Origin: Hyphomicrobiales bacterium
GTDB lineage: Bacteria; Pseudomonadota; Alphaproteobacteria; Rhizobiales; Rhizobiaceae
Assembly: GCA_900466605.1 (NCBI GenBank)
Contig: UBMU01000030.1
Coordinates: 124,001 to 188,000, forward strand
DNA length: 64,000 nt
Direction: 5' to 3'
The position numbers were made by a program, and so were the translations under genes. Below, one piece after another: positions 53,064 through 63,792 of the stretch; position 1 is the stretch's first letter; every line of letters starts with the position of its first letter. The notes beneath the pieces were generated by a model. That model did not search any database and was not told where the DNA came from. It worked only from the letters and a program-made list of their open reading frames with translations.

Positions 53064-56020
53064 GGTTTTGTCACCACCGTCTGGAATACCTTCCTGACGG
53101 CTTTCGAAAGGCGCTTGATCTCCGCCTCGAGCGTCTTGATATCGGGGCAGTCGCCCGCGCGGCAAACAAGATCCGTAAGGCCCGCCGGGGCCTCCTTCGG
53201 GTCGAACAAACCGTCGATGCACAGGCGGATGAGCTGTGAAATGTCCGTGTAAAGCGACAACGCCCCCAGGCAGAGCTCCATGTCGTCGCGGTTCATCAGT
53301 TCCACGCCGAGAAGCTTCACCTGCCCCGCCGTGTTGAAGTCATCCCCTCCAACGACGATGCCTTTCGTGGAGGCCACCAGCCGCAGATATTGAGCGATGA
53401 ATTCGATGTCGATCAGCCCACCCGGAATGAGCTTCAAGTCCCAGATACTGGCTGACGGCTTTTCCTGCTCAATCAGGGCCCGCATCTCGGAGACGTCCTT
53501 GGCGACGTTCTCCGCGTCGGTCTTCGAGCCGAGCACGTCGGCGATGATCCGCTCGGCCTCGCCGATCAGTTCTTTGTCGCCGCACACGAGGCGCGCACGG
53601 GTCAGCGCCATATGCTCCCAGGTCCAGGCCTCCTCACGCTGATATTTTTCGAAGGACTTGATGCGGGTAGCGACCGGTCCCTTGTTTCCAGATGGCCTGA
53701 GGCGCATGTCGACCTCGTAGAGCACGCCCTCCGCCATCGGCGCCGACAGCGCCGAGATCAGCCGTTGCGTGATGCGGGTGAAATAGCGTGTCGCGTCTAG
53801 GGGCTTGGGGCCCGATGACTCAGCAGTTTCATCGTCGTAGTCATATAGGAGGATGATATCGATATCAGATCCGGCGGTGAGCTCGAAGCTCCCGAGCTTA
53901 CCCATACCGACGACAGCCACACGACCGCCCGGAAAATCACCGTGCGCCGTCCTGATCTCCTTCATGACGGCATCGAGCGCCGCTTCGATCACGAGATCGG
54001 CCAAATGCGTGAAGGCGCGACCGGCCATGGCGCCTCGGATAGCACCGGTCAACAGCCGGATGCCGATGAGAAAGCGCTGTTCGTCAGCAAAGATGCGCAG
54101 CCGATCCAGCACTTCCTCGTAGTACCGCGCAGGTGCGAGAAACCCGTGAATGCGTTCGGCGAGATAGGCGCGTGTCGGTAACTCCGCCATCAGCCCGGGA
54201 TCGAGCATGCCGTCGAAGACATGCGGTTTTGCTGCGATCACCTCCGCCAGCTTCGGTGCCGAGGACATGATGTTGACGATGAGCGATAGAAGCGCTGGGT
54301 TACTGCCGAGAAGCGAAAACAGCTGAATGCCGGCAGGCAGGCCGGAGAGAAAACTGTCAAAGCGGAGGATCGCTTCGTCGGCGCGCTTGCTCTCCCCGAA
54401 CACACGCAGCAATTCCGGCGTCAATTCGGTCAAGCGTTCGCGCGCCTCCACCGACTGCGTAGCCTTGTAGCGACCATAGTGCCATGTTCGGATAACGCGC
54501 GAGATGTCGGAGGGCCGTTCGAAGCCGAGCTTGCGAAGCGTATTCAACGTATCGGGATCATCGGCCTGGCCAGTAAAAACCAGATTGCCCGTTTCCGTAG
54601 AGAGTTTGGTTTCCTGTTCGAACAGCCGGGCGTACCGTCGCTCTACGGTCTTGAACACATCGACCAGGCGCACGGCAAGACTCGGCGTATCGTCGAACCC
54701 CATCATGAAGGCGATCCGCTTCAGATCGGCTTCGGTCTCAGGCAAGAGATGCGTCTGCTCGTCGCGAACCATCTGAATTCGATGTTCGACATCACGAAGA
54801 AACCAATAGGCCTCAGTCAGCTCGTCCCGTGTTTCCTCGTCGATCCATTTCGCCTTTGTCAGTTCGGCAAGCGTCTCTTCGGTGCCGCGGCAACGAAGCG
54901 TCGACATCCGCCCGCCTGCGATCAGCTGCTGTGTCTGCGCAAAGAACTCGATCTCGCGGATACCGCCGCGGCCGAGTTTGACATTGTGTCCCTTCACGGC
55001 GATCGCGCCATGCCCCTTGTGGGCATGGATCTGCCGCTTGATCGAATGGATATCGGCGATGGCGGCGTAGTCGAGATACTTGCGAAAAACGAACGGAACT
55101 AGCCCTCGCAGGAACTGCTCACCAGCTTGAATATCGCCTGCGACTGCGCGCGCCTTGATGAAGGCGGCGCGCTCCCAGTTCTGTCCCCTGCCCTCATAGT
55201 AGATCATCGCCGCGTCGACGGGGATGGCAAGCGGCGTCGATCCCGGATCGGGCCGCAGCCGCAAGTCGGTTCGGAAAACGTATCCGTCCGCCGTCCGCTC
55301 CTGCATGATCCGCACCAGCCGCCGCATCAGCCGCGGGAACATCTCGATCGCGTCGTCGGGATCCGCGACGATCCCTGCCTGTTCGTCAAAGAATACGACC
55401 AGATCGATATCGGAGGAGTAATTGAGTTCCGAGGCTCCTAGCTTGCCCATGCCAAGAACGATCAGCCCCGAACCCTCGCTCGGAGCGGCGGCGTTCTTCA
55501 GCGTCACTTTACGCCCATCGTGCGCGGCAAGCAGAAGGTGATCGATCGCGGCGCCAACGGACGCTTCCGCAAGCCGGCTTAGCCAGGCGGTTGTCATACG
55601 TCCGTCGAATATCCGGGCGAGATCCGCCAGGGCAATGAGAAAGGCGACCCTGCGCTTGACAATGCGCAGACGGCTCATGACTTCGGCTTCGCTCGGCAGT
55701 TCGCCTCCCGCTCCCGGCTTCCAGCATGCACGCGCCTCCGCGATCATCGCCTCGATGGACGGCTCCAGCGGCTCCGAAATCGCAGTTGCGAGGATTGTCG
55801 TATCGATGTTCGCAATATCACGCAGATAGGGAGAGACGGTCAGCGCGGCCGTGATGAAGTCGCGAAGCGCGCTTTCCCCCTTTAGCATCTCCGCCACGGC
55901 AGGTTCGCTTTTGCCGATCCTCTGGAGGTCCGCCTGAGCAAGCTTCAGCTCGCTCTTGTTCAGCGGCTTCAAGAGCCCACCGGCTACTTCCACAAGGCTA
56001 TGCCTCGAACTTGTGAGCAT
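53060..56020 (-). CDS. glnE: Bifunctional glutamine synthetase adenylyltransferase/deadenylylase
   Basis: A 986-residue enzyme that attaches AMP to, or removes it from, glutamine synthetase in response to PII and nitrogen status. Both nucleotidyltransferase domains are present: the N-terminal deadenylylase (GMGKLGASELNYSSDIDLVV, about 195-214) and the C-terminal adenylylase (VGMGKLGSFELTAGSDIDII, about 712-731), each with the DxD metal pair. The helical regulatory region separates them. Length is as in other alphaproteobacteria. Its last 4 nt overlap the convergent pleC gene. Confidence 0.96.
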
Positions 56021-56156
56021 GCACCCTCCCTGGCGAACAGAACCGAGAACCGCCGGGGAGAATCACAGCAACTTCCGGCAATTACGATCTAAGGTAGGGT
56101 TTGCGGCGGCGTTGGCCAACACAGAATTCGATCAGCTACCACCATACTCGCGAGCG

Positions 56157-57560
56157 CTATTTCACCGGAAATATCATACTGACCGTAAGACCACGCTTCT
56201 CCTGGCTTTCCGGAGTGGTGTCTGAGAGTTCCAGCTTTCCGCCATGCAGTTCCATGACAGCCTCGACCAATGAAAGGCCAAGACCAGTGCCCGGCTTGGA
56301 GCGGCTTTCATCGAGCCGCACGAAGCGCTTTAGCACGTCTTCCCGCTTCTCCGCGGGGATACCCAATCCGCGATCGGCGACCGACAGACAAATGCCATCG
56401 GACCGGCGACGGAGCTTGAGTGAAATGTCGCCGTTGCCATCAGCATCGCAAGAATATTTGATCGCATTGTCGATCAGATTAAAAATTGCCTGGCCGATCA
56501 GTTCGCGGTTGCCCTGCACCTCGATACCAGGCTCGATCGATGAGGTGAGCGCCAGCCCCGTCTCTTCGGCTACGGGCTCATACAGTTCCGCACTATCCGC
56601 CACGATGGCCGAGAGGTCGACAGGCGACATTTCGGCGGCGACCGATCCAGCCTCCACCCGGGAAATCATCAACAGGGCGTTGAACGTACGGATCAATTGA
56701 TCGGACTCCGAGATTATCCCCTCAAGCGCGGCGCGTCGGGCCTCTCCGTCCATTGTGTCCAGGGCGTCGGCGGCCTTGTTGCGCAACCGGGTCAGCGGTG
56801 TCTTCAGGTCATGCGCGATATTGTCGGAAACCTGTCGCAAGCCCTCGTTCAGCTTCTCTATTCGACCGAGCATTGCATTGAGCGAGGTCGAGAGGCGATC
56901 GAACTCGTCGCCCGACCCTCCGACCGGAAGGCGCTGCGAGAGATCGCCGGCCATGATCTTCTTGCTCGCGTCGGACATTCGGTCGATGCGCTTCAGGGCA
57001 TTTCGACCGATGCCGAACCAGATGATGATCGCCCCGAGCCCCATAATCGCCAGCGCGATAACCAATGCCTGACGGACCAACCCTCGGAAGGCCTCTGGCT
57101 CGCCGAGGTCACGGCCAATCAGCAGACGCAGCCCGTTGTCCAGTACAAACACGTTGGCAACGGCCATATGTCGGCGGCTGATGCCGCTCTCGGCATACCG
57201 CTGATACGTGAAGGGCAAGGAAGTCCACCCCTCCTCGTCGAGCACACCAGGCTGCACGGATGCGACATTGCCGGCGAGGATGTCGCCCGAAGGTCCGGCA
57301 ATGATATAGAGATTGGCGCCCGGCTGGCGCGCCCGGCGTTCCATTGTCCGCAGAAGAAGGTTCATGCCGCCGGTATCGTAGGCTCGCTGAACCTGATCAA
57401 CTTCCTGCTGCACGGCTTCGCGGATCTGGCTCGTCAGAAGCCGCTCGGAAATCGCGGTCACGTAGAAGACCAGCGTTGCTGCGCAGATAGCGAAGAGCAG
57501 GATGTAAAGTGCCGAAAGGCGTACTGCCGTGGACTTGAAGAGAAACCAGAAGCGGTTCAT
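56157..57560 (-). CDS. Two-component sensor histidine kinase
   Basis: A 467-residue membrane kinase with TM1 (about 12-34), a periplasmic domain (35-160), TM2 (about 162-184) and a HAMP linker (185-238). The HisKA domain carries His250 in DNIAHDLKTPLTRL. The ATPase domain includes NLIDNAIKYS and GTGLGLSLV. It overlaps its response regulator by 4 nt, so the two are a pair. The signal is unknown; the neighbouring degP suggests an envelope-stress role. It is followed by glnE on the same strand after 136 nt. Confidence 0.92.
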   Translation of the reverse strand: MNRFWFLFKSTAVRLSALYILLFAICAATLVFYVTAISERLLTSQIREAVQQEVDQVQRAYDTGGMNLLLRTMERRARQPGANLYIIAGPSGDILAGNVASVQPGVLDEEGWTSLPFTYQRYAESGISRRHMAVANVFVLDNGLRLLIGRDLGEPEAFRGLVRQALVIALAIMGLGAIIIWFGIGRNALKRIDRMSDASKKIMAGDLSQRLPVGGSGDEFDRLSTSLNAMLGRIEKLNEGLRQVSDNIAHDLKTPLTRLRNKAADALDTMDGEARRAALEGIISESDQLIRTFNALLMISRVEAGSVAAEMSPVDLSAIVADSAELYEPVAEETGLALTSSIEPGIEVQGNRELIGQAIFNLIDNAIKYSCDADGNGDISLKLRRRSDGICLSVADRGLGIPAEKREDVLKRFVRLDESRSKPGTGLGLSLVEAVMELHGGKLELSDTTPESQEKRGLTVSMIFPVK

Positions 57561-58303
57561 CCCTCGTCCTTGATCATATACCCCGCTCCGCGAATGGTCT
57601 TGAGAAGCGGTTGACTGAAATCTTTCTCGATCTTGGATCTCAGCCGCGAGACATGGACGTCGATGACATTGGTCTGGGGATCGAAGTGGTAGTCCCAGAC
57701 GTTCTCGAGAAGCATCGTGCGGGTGACAACCTGGCCGGCGTTCTTCATGAGATACTCAAGGAGGCGAAATTCGCGCGGCTGCAGCGGTATTTCCCTGCCA
57801 CCACGACGTACCTCATGCGCGAGTCGGTCGAGTTCAAGGTCACCAACGCGATAAACGACGTCCTGGTCCGGTGTGCCCTTCCGGCGGCCCAGCACCTCGA
57901 CGCGGGCAAGAAGCTCACTGAACGCGTAAGGCTTCGGCAGATAGTCGTCGCCACCCGCTCTAAGGCCGGTCACGCGGTCGTCCACCTGACCGAGGGCAGA
58001 GAGGATGAGAACGGGGGTGTGAATTCCCTTGCGGCGCAATTCGCTGATGACGGACAAGCCGTCACGCCGCGGCAACATGCGATCGATGACGATCACGTCG
58101 TAGGTGTTTTCCGAGCCCATGAAGAGCCCGCTTTCGCCATCGCTGGCGTGATCGGCGATAATACCCGCCTCACGAAACGCCTTGGTGAGGTAGACCGCTG
58201 CTTCCAGATCGTCTTCTATGATGAGAATCTTCATGCGGCCGACATTACCCGCCGGTTGCGTTTCGGCAAGGCTCAAAGCTTCTTCGTGCTGCACAGAGGT
58301 CAT
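57557..58303 (-). CDS. OmpR-family response regulator
   Basis: A 248-residue regulator. The receiver (about 25-135) has the acidic pair EDD near residue 31 and the phospho-accepting Asp in IVIDRMLPRRDG. The C-terminal winged helix (about 150-245) has HEVRRGGREIPLQPREFRLL. About 23 residues precede the receiver when ATG 58303 is used, supported by AGGTGA just upstream. An internal ATG at 58234 would give the standard start but has a poor ribosome binding site. It lies downstream of degP, with a hairpin between. Confidence 0.9.
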   Translation of the reverse strand: MTSVQHEEALSLAETQPAGNVGRMKILIIEDDLEAAVYLTKAFREAGIIADHASDGESGLFMGSENTYDVIVIDRMLPRRDGLSVISELRRKGIHTPVLILSALGQVDDRVTGLRAGGDDYLPKPYAFSELLARVEVLGRRKGTPDQDVVYRVGDLELDRLAHEVRRGGREIPLQPREFRLLEYLMKNAGQVVTRTMLLENVWDYHFDPQTNVIDVHVSRLRSKIEKDFSQPLLKTIRGAGYMIKDEG

Positions 58304-58333
58304 TGCGATCACCTACGGATTTTGGCGAAAGGA

Positions 58334-58356
58334 AGCCGCGCCCAGATGACGCGGCT
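58334..58356 (-). terminator. Terminator between degP and response regulator
   Basis: AGCCGCG (58334-58340) and CGCGGCT (58350-58356) form a stem. Read on the minus strand it is followed by TTCCTTT. It lies 24 nt after the degP stop and should stop most degP transcripts, or let some read into the regulator genes. Confidence 0.6.
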
Positions 58357-58379
58357 CCTATTCTGTCGGGGTCGGAGGG

Positions 58380-59951
58380 TTAACCCTGGCTGTTGATCGG
58401 AAGGGCGACGAAGCGGCTGCCGTCCTTCGACTGGATCTGGAAGAGTGCCCGCGTACGGCCATCCTTCTTCGCCTGGTTCAGAACCTTGACGACATCGTCT
58501 GCATTGGAGACTTCCTGGTTGTTGACCGAGGTAATCTTCTCGCCTTCCTTGATGCCCTTGTCGGCAGCGTCGGAGTCCGGGTCGATGCCGGTGATCTGCA
58601 GCCCCTTGCCGTCGTCAGAAGGACCAACGGTCAAGCCCAGATCGGCCAGTGCCTTTTCCGAAGCAGGAGCCTGGGTTTCCGGTGCCTGATCGCCGTCATC
58701 CGCAGAAGCATCCTTCTGTTCAGCAGGCAGGGTTCCGAGTTCGACCGTCAGCGGCTGGGCCTTGCCCGAGCGCCAGATGGAGAGCTCGACCTTCTTGCCT
58801 GGCGCCATGGCGCCGATACGACGGCTGAGATCGCGGGCATCCTTGACCGTCTCGCCGTTGACGGCGGTAACCACATCGCCAGCCTTCATGCCTGCCTTCT
58901 CACCCGGCGTGCCGGCTTGAGCGGAAACAACCAACGCACCGCTTGCCTCGGACAGGCCGAGCGAGTCAGCGATATCCTTGGTCACCGGCTGGATCTGCAC
59001 GCCGAGGTAGCCGCGGGATACCTGTCCGTCCTTCATGAGGTCGGCAACAACATCCTTCGCCGTAGACGCCGGGATGGCAAACGCAATACCTACACTGCCA
59101 CCAGACGGAGAGAAGATCGCGGTGTTGATGCCGACGACTTCGCCATTGAGATTGAAGGTCGGGCCACCCGAGTTGCCGCGGTTCACTGCGGCATCGACCT
59201 GCAGGTAATCGTCGTACGGACCAGAGCCGATGTCGCGACCACGCGCCGAGACGATACCGGCGGTTACCGTACCACCAAGACCGAACGGGTTACCGACCGC
59301 AACAACCCAGTCACCGACGCGAACATTGTTGTCATCTGCCCAGTTGACGTAGGTGAACTTGCGGCCCTTGCCGTCGACCTTGAGAACAGCGAGGTCCGTG
59401 CGCGGATCCTTGCCGATCAGCTTGGCATCAAGCTCGGTGCCGTCGTTCATGACGGCAACGAATGCCGCGCCATCGGAAACGACGTGGTTGTTGGTGACGA
59501 TATAGCCGTCTTCGGAGATAAAGAAGCCCGAGCCTTGGGCAACTGGACGCAGACGACCCTTACCATCTTGCGGGCCATGATGACCCTGCGGACCACGGCG
59601 ACCCTGCTGGCCTTGCGGACCCTGTTCGCCGAACTGACGGAAGAAAGGCTTCAGCGCATCCGGGAGGTCATCGAAGCCGCGCCCATTGAAGTCGAAAGCG
59701 AAGCCGTTGCCCTCATCATCGGACACCGGTTTGACACGGTTTTCGACACGTACAGAAACCACCGCGGGCGAGACGGCATCGACTACGTTCGCGAAGCTGG
59801 GGACTGACGGGGCCTGAACCTTTACGGCCTCGGCATAGGAGCGCGTAATTTCGAGGGGAATACCGGTCGCAAGCACCGCGGCGGCAAGACCCGCGACGGT
59901 CGAAGCCTTCAGCGCGGTATTGAGCGACGGAGCTTTGATATTCTTGAACAT
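58380..59951 (-). CDS. degP: Periplasmic Do-family serine protease/chaperone DegP
   Basis: A 523-residue envelope protease. A signal peptide (residues 1-40, cleavage after SYA) leads into the trypsin-like domain with His156 (NNHVV), Asp186 (RTDLAVL) and Ser261 (RGNSGGP). Two PDZ domains follow (about 300-390 and 430-520). An unusual linker before the protease domain (about 110-128) holds six Gly-x-x triplets (GPQGQQGRRGPQGHHGPQ). ATG 59951 with AAGGTG upstream is preferred to an earlier codon at 59978. It is upstream of a two-component pair on the same strand. Confidence 0.95.
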   Translation of the reverse strand: MFKNIKAPSLNTALKASTVAGLAAAVLATGIPLEITRSYAEAVKVQAPSVPSFANVVDAVSPAVVSVRVENRVKPVSDDEGNGFAFDFNGRGFDDLPDALKPFFRQFGEQGPQGQQGRRGPQGHHGPQDGKGRLRPVAQGSGFFISEDGYIVTNNHVVSDGAAFVAVMNDGTELDAKLIGKDPRTDLAVLKVDGKGRKFTYVNWADDNNVRVGDWVVAVGNPFGLGGTVTAGIVSARGRDIGSGPYDDYLQVDAAVNRGNSGGPTFNLNGEVVGINTAIFSPSGGSVGIAFAIPASTAKDVVADLMKDGQVSRGYLGVQIQPVTKDIADSLGLSEASGALVVSAQAGTPGEKAGMKAGDVVTAVNGETVKDARDLSRRIGAMAPGKKVELSIWRSGKAQPLTVELGTLPAEQKDASADDGDQAPETQAPASEKALADLGLTVGPSDDGKGLQITGIDPDSDAADKGIKEGEKITSVNNQEVSNADDVVKVLNQAKKDGRTRALFQIQSKDGSRFVALPINSQG

Positions 59952-60170
59952 GAGTTGCACCTTCTTTGACTTCAGCATCTATGGGATCGGCAATGACCGG
60001 ATCGGTTGATGAACGAAGATATAGGACGGCACACCTTACTGCGAACTGTCCGAGCGATGAAAAATTCGTAATGTGCAATAAGACGGCGTTCCGATCCACT
60101 GCAGCAATCTCTCGACTAACGCAATTGGAGTCGATAAGCCTCCTGCTCACAACCGGAGGAGGACGACACG

Positions 60171-61349
60171 ATGGCCCATGTGGTCACGGGAGAGGATTTT
60201 GCGCCCGACACGGCCGCGCTCGCTGCGGTCATCTTTGGCGTGACGGCCTTCGCGGTTGCCCAGGGACTGACGTATCCGCTGATTTCCCTTGTTCTCGAGC
60301 ATCGCAACGTTTCGCCAAGCCTCATCGGCTTCAACGCCGGTTGCTTTGCCGCAGGCCTGGCTGTGGCAACCTTTGCGGTCACATGGCTATCGCGGAAAGT
60401 GCGGGGCGATCGCCTGATTGTCGCGGGCCTGATCGGCTGCGCGATCAGCTTGTCCACTTTTGCGACCTTCGACATTTTCTGGGTATGGTGTGTCGCCCGG
60501 TTCTGTCTCGGTTTCTTCGTCAGCCTGATTTTCATGTTGAGCGAGGCCTGGCTTAACACCGCCTGTCCCGACCGCCTGCGTGGCCGCGTTTCCGGTCTCT
60601 ACGGGGCTGGTATGTGCGGCGGCTTTGCCGCGGGTCCGCTCGCGATTCCAATCTTCGGGACAGAGCAAGGCTTCGCCTTTGCGCTACTCGCTGTCTACGT
60701 CGCCTGCGTCGCTTTCCTGACGATCATCCTCACCCGAAGGGCACGCACACTTCCCGAACAGGCTGCCTCGGGAGCGCTCTTCAAATTTGTCCGAGGCGCG
60801 CCGGTGCTGATCGGCATGGTGGTCGCGTTTGCATTCGCCGACATTGCAGCGATTTCAGCCATGCCGGTCTATTTCGTCCGGCTCGGCTATTCCGAGGCTT
60901 TCGCCGCCATTAGCGTGACGGTGCTCGCGCTGCCGACCGCGCTTGCCCAGCCAGTCGTCGGGTGGCTCCTCGACAAGACCTCGCGCTTCGGTGTCGCCAT
61001 CTGCTCCGGACTGCTCGCTGGGCTGAGTTTCATCGCGATCCCGTTTCTCCAGTCGCAGGCAGCAATTCTGGTGATGTTCGGGATCATGGGCGCTGCTAGT
61101 TTTTCGCTCTATACCTGCGCCCTGACGATTCTCGGCGAGCGCTATGCCGGCGACACGCTTGTCGCAGGAAGTGCAGCTTTCGCCCTTGCCTATGCCGTCG
61201 GCAGTGCGGCAGGCTCGTCTTCGGTGGGCGCGGTGATGGACATCTATTCACCTTCTGCAGGACCTATCGCAGCCGGCAGCGTGGTGCTGGCTTTCACCGC
61301 GGCGCTTGTCCTATCGGTCATGCGGCGCCGCCTGCTCGGGCGACCTTAA
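60171..61349 (+). CDS. MFS transporter (YcaD-like)
   Basis: A 392-residue transporter with 12 predicted helices. Notable are the N-terminal VAQGLTYPLISLVLEHRN and the loop 2-3 region with charged residues (LSRKVRGDRL), plus SEAWLNTACPDRLRGRV between helices 4 and 5. These match the YcaD-like MFS group common in rhizobia. The ribosome binding site GGAGGAGGA is strong. It is divergent from degP and ends 2 nt before the stop codon of the convergent ccmH gene. Substrate unknown. Confidence 0.87.
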   Translation: MAHVVTGEDFAPDTAALAAVIFGVTAFAVAQGLTYPLISLVLEHRNVSPSLIGFNAGCFAAGLAVATFAVTWLSRKVRGDRLIVAGLIGCAISLSTFATFDIFWVWCVARFCLGFFVSLIFMLSEAWLNTACPDRLRGRVSGLYGAGMCGGFAAGPLAIPIFGTEQGFAFALLAVYVACVAFLTIILTRRARTLPEQAASGALFKFVRGAPVLIGMVVAFAFADIAAISAMPVYFVRLGYSEAFAAISVTVLALPTALAQPVVGWLLDKTSRFGVAICSGLLAGLSFIAIPFLQSQAAILVMFGIMGAASFSLYTCALTILGERYAGDTLVAGSAAFALAYAVGSAAGSSSVGAVMDIYSPSAGPIAAGSVVLAFTAALVLSVMRRRLLGRP

Positions 61350-61351
61350 GG

Positions 61352-61807
61352 TTACTCGTCCAGCAACTCTGTGAGGCGGGCTTGTTCTTCGGCGGTCAGC
61401 TTGGAGCCTGTCGGGCGGCCTGCTCTTTTCCGCGCGAAGACGATCAGCGAGAGCCCGCCGGCAACAACCAGCAGGAGCGGCGCGCCCCACAGCAGGATCG
61501 TTTTCGATTCAAAACGTGGCTTCAACAGCACGAACTCGCCATAGCGCGAAACGATGTAGTTCATGACCTGCTCGTCCGTATCGCCATCGGTAAGCCGCTG
61601 GCGTACCAACAGGCGCAAGTCCTTTGCAAGCTCGGCATTGGAATCGTCGATCGACTGATTCTGGCAGACCATGCAGCGCAGTTCCGAAGAGATCGCACGA
61701 GCCCGCGCCTCGAGCCGGGGATCGGGGAGGATCTCATCCGGATTGACGGCAAAGGCTGGAGCGGATGAAAGAACCACCGCCAGCGCGAGCAGGAAGCGTC
61801 GGATCAT
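61352..61807 (-). CDS. ccmH: Cytochrome c maturation protein CcmH (CycL)
   Basis: A 151-residue thiol-disulfide protein that reduces apocytochrome c for heme ligation in the periplasm. It has a signal peptide (1-20), the RCMVCQNQSI motif with Cys45 and Cys48, and one C-terminal membrane helix (about 103-123). In rhizobia the gene is called cycL. It overlaps ccmF by 4 nt and ends the ccm operon. Confidence 0.95.
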   Translation of the reverse strand: MIRRFLLALAVVLSSAPAFAVNPDEILPDPRLEARARAISSELRCMVCQNQSIDDSNAELAKDLRLLVRQRLTDGDTDEQVMNYIVSRYGEFVLLKPRFESKTILLWGAPLLLVVAGGLSLIVFARKRAGRPTGSKLTAEEQARLTELLDE

Positions 61808-63792
61808 TCCGCCGGCTCCATGACCGGGCGCGCCGGCTTTGCTCTTCGGCTTGGAGCTCCAACCCGCAGGCGGCGATCGCTAAGCGAAACGAAGCCGCCG
61901 ATCGCCATGATCACCGCGCCGCCCCAGATGCAAAGGATGAAGGGCTTCCACCAGATGCGCACGACAATGCCGCCGTCATTTGTGGCATCGCCGAGGGACA
62001 TGTAGAGCTGGCTTAAGCCGAATGTCAGAATGCCAGCTTCGGTCGTCGGCATCTGGCGAGCTGTATAGATACGCTTGGACGACCAGACGTCCGCAACCTC
62101 GACGCCACCGCGTTCGACGCTGAAATGGCCTCGCTCTTCGCTGTAGTTCGGGCCAGTGGCCGGGCTTATGCCGTCGAAACGCACGGAGTAGCCTCCAGCG
62201 TCAACAGTCTGACCAGGTTTCATCTCAACCACATACTCGGTTTCGAAGGTGGTCACCGCAACGATGCCGAGGACGGCGACACCAAGCCCCGCATGGGCAA
62301 GTGCTGTGCCGAAGGCCGACCGTGGCAGGCCAGCAAGCCGCCTCCGGGCAACAGAAATAGAGACCTTGCCGATGCCCGCACGATAGCAGAGATCGGCAAT
62401 CGCGCCGAAAACCAGGAATAGGGCCGCAGCCAGCCCGAGCACGGCAAGCACGGGACCGCCGTGCTCGACATAGAAAAACGCGACAGCAGCAACAAACGCC
62501 AGGATCGCGACCAGATAGAGCCGCTGGAGCACTGCCAGCAAGTCACCGCGCTTCCAAGCGAGCAGAGGGCCGAAAGGAACGATGACCAGCAGCGGCGCCA
62601 TCAGCAGACCGAAGGTCATGTTGAAAAATGGCGGCCCCACCGAGATCTTGTCGCCAGTCAGCGTCTCCAGCAACAGCGGATAGAGCGTGCCGGTGAGCAC
62701 TGTGCCGCAAGCCACGGTGAGGATCAGGTTGTTGAGAACCAGCGCTCCTTCACGCGAAATCGGCGCGAACAAGCCGCCTGCCGACAGAAGCGGCGCGCGG
62801 AATGCGAAGAGCGACAGCGCCCCACCAATGAAAATCAGCAGAATGCACAGGATGAAGATGCCACGCGAGGGATCGCTGGCAAAGGCATGCACCGAGGTCA
62901 AGACACCCGATCGCACAAGGAAAGTTCCCATCAGCGACAGCGAGAACGTCAGGATGGCCAGCAAAACCGTCCAGATCTTCAACGCTTCGCGCTTTTCCAT
63001 GACAAGTGCCGAATGCAGCAGCGCCGTTCCGGCAAGCCACGGCATGAACGACGCGTTCTCGACCGGATCCCAGAACCACCAGCCGCCCCATCCAAGCTCG
63101 TAGTAGGCCCAGTAGGACCCCATAGCGATACCGAGCGTCAGAAACGTCCAGGCAGCCAACGTCCAGGGCCGCACCCAGCGCGCCCAGGCGGCATCGATAC
63201 GCCCTTCGAGAAGGGCGGCCACGGCGAAGGAAAAACAGACGGAAAAGCCGACATAGCCGAGGTAGAGCAGCGGCGGGTGGATCGCAAGGCCGATGTCCTG
63301 AAGGACGGGATTGAGGTCCTTCCCCTCGGCCGGTGCCGGGTCCAGCCGCGCGAACGGGTTGGAGGTAAGGAGAATGAACAGGGTGAAGGCGACCGATATC
63401 CACGCCTGCACGGCAAGCACGTTTGCCCGCAACGAGTCAGGCAGATTGCGCCCGAAGGCTGCGACCAGAGCGCTGAAGAGCACCAGAATCAGCAGCCAGA
63501 GCATCATTGAACCTTCATGATTGCCCCAGACGCCGGAAACCTTGAAAAGCAACGGAACCAGAGAATGCGAGTTCTCCCAGACATTTGCCACCGAAAAGTC
63601 GGAGACGACGTGTGCGTAAGTCAGTACAGCAAAAGAGAAAGCCACCAGCATAAACATCGCCAGGGACCCAACGGACGCCACATCCATCATCGCACGGTCG
63701 GAGCGCCTCGCGCCAATCACCGGAACAACGGAGATCACAAGTGCCGTCGCGAGCGCCAGGATGAGAGCGTAGTGGCCGATCTCGATGATCAT
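61804..63792 (-). CDS. ccmF: Cytochrome c heme lyase CcmF (CycK)
   Basis: A 662-residue polytopic membrane protein of the heme-handling superfamily. The WWD domain GWGGWWFWDPVENASFMPWL (about 241-260) should bind heme, with conserved His residues in flanking loops, including LAIHPPLLYLG. It ligates heme from CcmE to apocytochrome c with CcmH. Length is as usual. In rhizobia the gene is cycK. It overlaps ccmE and ccmH by 4 nt at each end. Confidence 0.96.
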   Translation of the reverse strand: MIIEIGHYALILALATALVISVVPVIGARRSDRAMMDVASVGSLAMFMLVAFSFAVLTYAHVVSDFSVANVWENSHSLVPLLFKVSGVWGNHEGSMMLWLLILVLFSALVAAFGRNLPDSLRANVLAVQAWISVAFTLFILLTSNPFARLDPAPAEGKDLNPVLQDIGLAIHPPLLYLGYVGFSVCFSFAVAALLEGRIDAAWARWVRPWTLAAWTFLTLGIAMGSYWAYYELGWGGWWFWDPVENASFMPWLAGTALLHSALVMEKREALKIWTVLLAILTFSLSLMGTFLVRSGVLTSVHAFASDPSRGIFILCILLIFIGGALSLFAFRAPLLSAGGLFAPISREGALVLNNLILTVACGTVLTGTLYPLLLETLTGDKISVGPPFFNMTFGLLMAPLLVIVPFGPLLAWKRGDLLAVLQRLYLVAILAFVAAVAFFYVEHGGPVLAVLGLAAALFLVFGAIADLCYRAGIGKVSISVARRRLAGLPRSAFGTALAHAGLGVAVLGIVAVTTFETEYVVEMKPGQTVDAGGYSVRFDGISPATGPNYSEERGHFSVERGGVEVADVWSSKRIYTARQMPTTEAGILTFGLSQLYMSLGDATNDGGIVVRIWWKPFILCIWGGAVIMAIGGFVSLSDRRLRVGAPSRRAKPARPVMEPAE

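Noticed and set aside
62461..63510. 349-codon plus-strand open frame opposite ccmF
   Set aside because: It is an Arg/Gln/Glu-rich shadow antisense to the WWD-domain heme lyase.
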